From Bacillota bacterium (GTDB taxonomy: Bacteria > Bacillota > Clostridia > Tissierellales > Sedimentibacteraceae): a stretch of DNA of 16,200 nucleotides. The DNA lies in contig JAFACY010000025.1 in assembly GCA_023425285.1 (NCBI GenBank), forward strand, positions 1-16,200, written 5' to 3'. The position numbers and the translations under genes were made by a program. The stretch's first letter is position 1, and each line of letters begins with the position of its first letter. The notes below the pieces were generated by a model. That model searched no databases and had not been told where the DNA came from. It saw only the letters and a program-made list of their open reading frames with translations. Below, in pieces: positions 13,620-16,200 of the stretch.

Positions 13620-13631
13620 GGTGCTACCACC
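13620..13631 (+). repeat. 12-nt repeat after the cbiD leader terminator
   Basis: GGTGCTACCACC, 2 nt after the terminator T-run and 35 nt before the cbiD ATG. Identical in sequence and relative position to the minus-strand copy at 12967-12978, so the two form an inverted pair framing the divergent control region. Function unknown. Confidence 0.75.
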
Positions 13632-13666
13632 ATTTGTTTTAGATAGCCGCCTGTCATGGAGATAAT

Positions 13667-14752
13667 ATGGAAAGATATATGTATAAGGATGGAAAAAAGT
13701 TAAGATGCGGATATACTACAGGCACATGTGCGGCCGCTGCCGCAACTGCCGCTGCCTTGATGATATTTACAGGTCAGACTGTGGACAAGGTTTCTGTCAG
13801 ATTGCCAAAGGGTGAAATTCTGGTTATCGATATCAAGGAACCTACATTCAGCGTGCACGGTGTAAGATGCTGCGTAGAAAAAGACAGCGGTGATGATCCT
13901 GATGTGACAGATGGTATTTTGATATATGCTGATGTAAATCTTGACGATTCGGGTGAAATTCATATCAGCGGAGGTAAAGGTGTCGGATATGTTACACAAA
14001 AGGGTCTTGACTGTCCCGTAGGGGGACCTGCCATAAATTCGGTGCCGAGAAAAATGATAACAGAAAATGTTCAGAGGATATGTACCGAGTACGGATATAA
14101 CGGCGGAGTAAACATTGTTATATCTGTACCCGAAGGAGAAGATGTGGCAAAAAGAACCTTCAATCCCCAGCTCGGAATTGTGGGAGGTATATCCATTATA
14201 GGAACTACAGGCATTGTGGAGCCCATGAGCGAAAAGGCATTGATTGACAGCCTGAAGGTTGAAATGCAGGTAATAAAGGAAAGAGGCTACAATACTCTTC
14301 TGGCATTTCCCGGTAACTACGCTGAAAGATTTATTGATGAGGAATTAGGTATACGCAGTGAAAACAGCCTTAAGTTCGGAAATTATCTGGGAGATATTCT
14401 GAATTTTGCTTTGGAGCTTGATTTCAAGGAAATATTAATCGTGGGACACATAGGCAAGATGGTGAAGGTTGCCGGAGGGATGATGAACACTCATTCACAT
14501 ACGGGAGATTTCCGTATGGAGATGTTCGCCTGCTATGCAGGGCTTTACGGAGCAGGCAGCAGCGTCATTTCAGAAATATTGTCATGTGCCACAACGGAGC
14601 AGGCAGTAGATATTTTAATCAGGGAGAAGCTGGATGACAAGGTGATACGCAAAATAAGCGAAAGAGCACTCTATTATATAAATAAAAAGGTAGATAACAG
14701 AATTAAAATAAAGCTGATTATTTATTCAAACAGTCATGGAATTTTAAATTAA
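13667..14752 (+). CDS. cbiD: Cobalt-precorrin-5B (C1)-methyltransferase
   Basis: A 361-aa CbiD. It methylates C-1 of cobalt-precorrin-5B using S-adenosylmethionine, a step of the anaerobic (early cobalt insertion) cobalamin route, in the cytosol. The family's N-terminal hallmark GYTTGTCAAAAATAA sits at residues 15-29. Further conserved stretches are VEKDSGDDPDVTDGI, GGKGVGYVTQKGL, the segment GIVGGISIIGTTGIVEPMS, LAFPGNYAE and HIGKMVKVAGGMMNTHSHTG. The length is normal. The ATG follows ATGGAGATAAT, an adequate ribosome binding site. It is the first gene behind the cobalamin riboswitch, 11 nt before cbiF. CbiD is specific to the anaerobic route, so its presence indicates that route and an anaerobic lifestyle. 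Confidence 0.96.
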   Translation: MERYMYKDGKKLRCGYTTGTCAAAAATAAALMIFTGQTVDKVSVRLPKGEILVIDIKEPTFSVHGVRCCVEKDSGDDPDVTDGILIYADVNLDDSGEIHISGGKGVGYVTQKGLDCPVGGPAINSVPRKMITENVQRICTEYGYNGGVNIVISVPEGEDVAKRTFNPQLGIVGGISIIGTTGIVEPMSEKALIDSLKVEMQVIKERGYNTLLAFPGNYAERFIDEELGIRSENSLKFGNYLGDILNFALELDFKEILIVGHIGKMVKVAGGMMNTHSHTGDFRMEMFACYAGLYGAGSSVISEILSCATTEQAVDILIREKLDDKVIRKISERALYYINKKVDNRIKIKLIIYSNSHGILN

Positions 14753-14763
14753 CAGGAGGAATT

Positions 14764-15519
14764 ATGGTACATTTTGTGGGAGCAGGTCCGGGGGCAACGG
14801 ATTTGATAACAATGAGAGGTCATAAATATTTGTCCGAAGCGGATGTGATAATATATGCCGGCTCATTGGTAAACAAGGAATTATTAAGCTGCGCGAAGGA
14901 AGATGCAGAGATACATAACAGCGCGCATATGACTTTAGAAGAAGTTATAGATGTTATAAAAAAAGCTGAACAGGAAAACAAGGATACGGTGAGGCTGCAT
15001 ACCGGAGACCCAAGCATATACGGTGCCATCAGAGAGCAGATTGATTTATTGAAGGCATCAGATATCAGTTATGACGTGGTTCCGGGTGTCAGCTCTTTTT
15101 TCGGTGCGGCGGCAGCCCTTGGAGCCGAATACACGCTGCCGGATGTTAGCCAGTCTGTAATCATTACACGCATGGAGGGAAGGACTCCCGTTCCGGAAAG
15201 AGAAAGCATACGTTCATTTGCTGCTCATAAAGCAACCATGGTTTTATTTTTAAGCTCCGGCTTGACTGAAGAACTGTCAAAGGAACTTATTGCGGGAGGA
15301 TATGAAAAAGAAACTCCCGTTGCGGTGGTTTACAAGGCAACGTGGCCTGATGAGAAAATATTCAGATGTACTATCGAAAGTCTGCATCAGACTATGAAGG
15401 GCAACAACATAACCAAGACAGCATTGATTTTAGTCGGTAATTTCCTTGGGGAGGATTATGAACGAAGCGAATTGTACAACCCTAAATTCTCACACGAGTT
15501 CAGAGAGGGAATAAAGTAA
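14764..15519 (+). CDS. cbiF: Cobalt-precorrin-4 (C11)-methyltransferase
   Basis: A 251-aa SAM-dependent tetrapyrrole methylase that methylates C-11 of cobalt-precorrin-4 (the CobM reaction in the aerobic route). The N-terminal VHFVGAGPGATDLITMRG (2-19) is the SAM-binding glycine-rich start; YAGSLVN (31-37) and RLHTGDPSIYGA (77-88) are typical, and LGAEYTLPDVSQSVIITRME followed by GRTPVPERE is the CbiF/CobM-specific signature that separates it from CbiL, CbiH and CobA. The length matches the family. AGGAGG (14755-14760) provides a strong ribosome binding site. Its stop TAA shares one base with the ATG of cbiJ, so the two are translationally coupled. Within the operon it acts just before cbiG/cbiD-stage steps. 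Confidence 0.95.
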   Translation: MVHFVGAGPGATDLITMRGHKYLSEADVIIYAGSLVNKELLSCAKEDAEIHNSAHMTLEEVIDVIKKAEQENKDTVRLHTGDPSIYGAIREQIDLLKASDISYDVVPGVSSFFGAAAALGAEYTLPDVSQSVIITRMEGRTPVPERESIRSFAAHKATMVLFLSSGLTEELSKELIAGGYEKETPVAVVYKATWPDEKIFRCTIESLHQTMKGNNITKTALILVGNFLGEDYERSELYNPKFSHEFREGIK

Positions 15520-16200
15520 TGCATGTGTGTATTTTCGGCGGAACCACAGAAGGTCGCCTGCTGTCCGAATTTCTGAGTGAATTGAATATAAAGGTTGATT
15601 TGCACATAGCCACCGAATACGGTGAGCAGTTCGTCAGGGATTTGAAAAACGCAAATGTTCATCAGAGCCGTCTCGACAAGCAGCAAATGATTGAATTGTT
15701 TGAAAACAATAATTTTGATTGTGTGGTGGATGCAACTCATCCCTTTGCAAAAATTGTTTCACAAAATGTCAGGGAAGCCGCAGAACATTGCAGTCTGAAA
15801 TATTACAGAATTATAAGGGAAGCAGATAAAAATGAATATCCCATATATTTTGACTGTGTTGAAGATATCGTAAATCATTTGAACCATATGGAAGGAAACA
15901 TATTATTGACTACCGGCAGCAAGGACTTGGATAAATTTACGGGTGTCGATGATTATGATAAAAGAATTTTTGTGAGAATCCTGCCTATGGAAGACTCCTT
16001 AAAAAGAGCTCTGGAGCTTGGCTATTCCAACAAAAACATTATCTGCATGCAGGGACCCTTCAGCGAGGAGCTCAATGCTGCAATGATAAATTCAATCGAT
16101 GCAAAATTCCTTGTGACGAAGGAAAGTGCGGCATCCGGAGGATTTGAAGAAAAAATAAATGCATGCATTAAAACAAATATAAATTGTCTTGTGTTAAAAA
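15519..16200 (+). CDS. cbiJ: Cobalt-precorrin-6A reductase (partial, runs off the end)
   Basis: An open frame from the ATG at 15519 to the window edge, 227 codons seen. The N-terminus MHVCIFGGTTEGRLLSEFL is the nucleotide-binding opening of CbiJ/CobK. DCVVDATHPFAKIVSQN and LLTTGSKDLDKF are the two other family hallmarks, and NIICMQGPFSEELNAAMI with VTKESAASGGFEEKI fits the C-terminal half. It reduces cobalt-precorrin-6A to 6B with a nicotinamide nucleotide. The family is about 250 aa long, so only the end is missing, unless it is fused to another Cbi domain beyond the edge. It overlaps the cbiF stop by one base (TAATG), and it has no independent promoter in view. Confidence 0.93.
   Translation, partial: MHVCIFGGTTEGRLLSEFLSELNIKVDLHIATEYGEQFVRDLKNANVHQSRLDKQQMIELFENNNFDCVVDATHPFAKIVSQNVREAAEHCSLKYYRIIREADKNEYPIYFDCVEDIVNHLNHMEGNILLTTGSKDLDKFTGVDDYDKRIFVRILPMEDSLKRALELGYSNKNIICMQGPFSEELNAAMINSIDAKFLVTKESAASGGFEEKINACIKTNINCLVLK

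Noticed and set aside
1..16200. tRNA genes, rRNA, CRISPR arrays.
   Set aside because: No T-loop GGTTCRA-type sequence with a foldable cloverleaf and no regularly spaced repeats were seen by eye.

Overview
The window looks like chromosomal DNA of a low-GC, anaerobic Firmicute of the Clostridia/Tissierellia type. The grounds are an AT-rich sequence, strong AGGAGG-type ribosome binding sites, TTGACA-17-TATAAT promoters, a T-box leader, two cobalamin riboswitches and the anaerobic (Cbi) cobalamin route. I cannot name the species.

Layout. (1) 1-515, minus: the N-terminal part of an MGDG-synthase-type glycosyltransferase. (2) 649-1826, plus: a GDT1/TMEM165-type cation transporter translationally coupled to a CoA-pyrophosphatase-like Nudix hydrolase. 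(3) 1853-3774, plus: a cysteine biosynthesis operon (cysK-cysE) behind a strong promoter and a T-box leader whose specifier (UGC) and acceptor-pairing bulge (UGGA, pairing with discriminator U) both fit tRNA-Cys. (4) 3794-7503: an AT-richer accessory block. A sigma-70-family (ECF-like) factor and a membrane anti-sigma factor with a DUF4367-like outer domain form a minus-strand operon. On each side is an exported-protein gene: a 140-aa secreted protein, and a three-gene cassette of a Trp/Tyr-rich secreted protein, a lipoprotein and a small membrane protein. Both exported units are preceded by the same 28-bp bipartite element (TGTTACATTT-N8-TAAATTGTCT), which I read as the promoter used by the local sigma factor. 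This is the best candidate in the window for an undescribed system. (5) 7455-9008: gene remnants, including a 95-bp broken copy of the end of the neighbouring GerMN lipoprotein gene, then an AraC-type regulator with an effector-binding domain. (6) 9051-10022, minus: a GerMN-domain lipoprotein. (7) 10097-16200: a cobalamin locus. A minus-strand btuFCD-type ABC importer and a plus-strand cbiD-cbiF-cbiJ operon diverge from a shared region. Each has its own consensus promoter, cobalamin aptamer and intrinsic terminator, and just after each terminator lies the same 12-nt sequence GGTGCTACCACC.

How the parts work together: cysK/cysE make cysteine when charged tRNA-Cys runs short; the btu and cbi units import and build corrinoids when cobalamin is low. 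The sigma/anti-sigma block most likely senses something outside the cell and turns on secretion of the two exported products. The function of those products is not recognisable from sequence alone.
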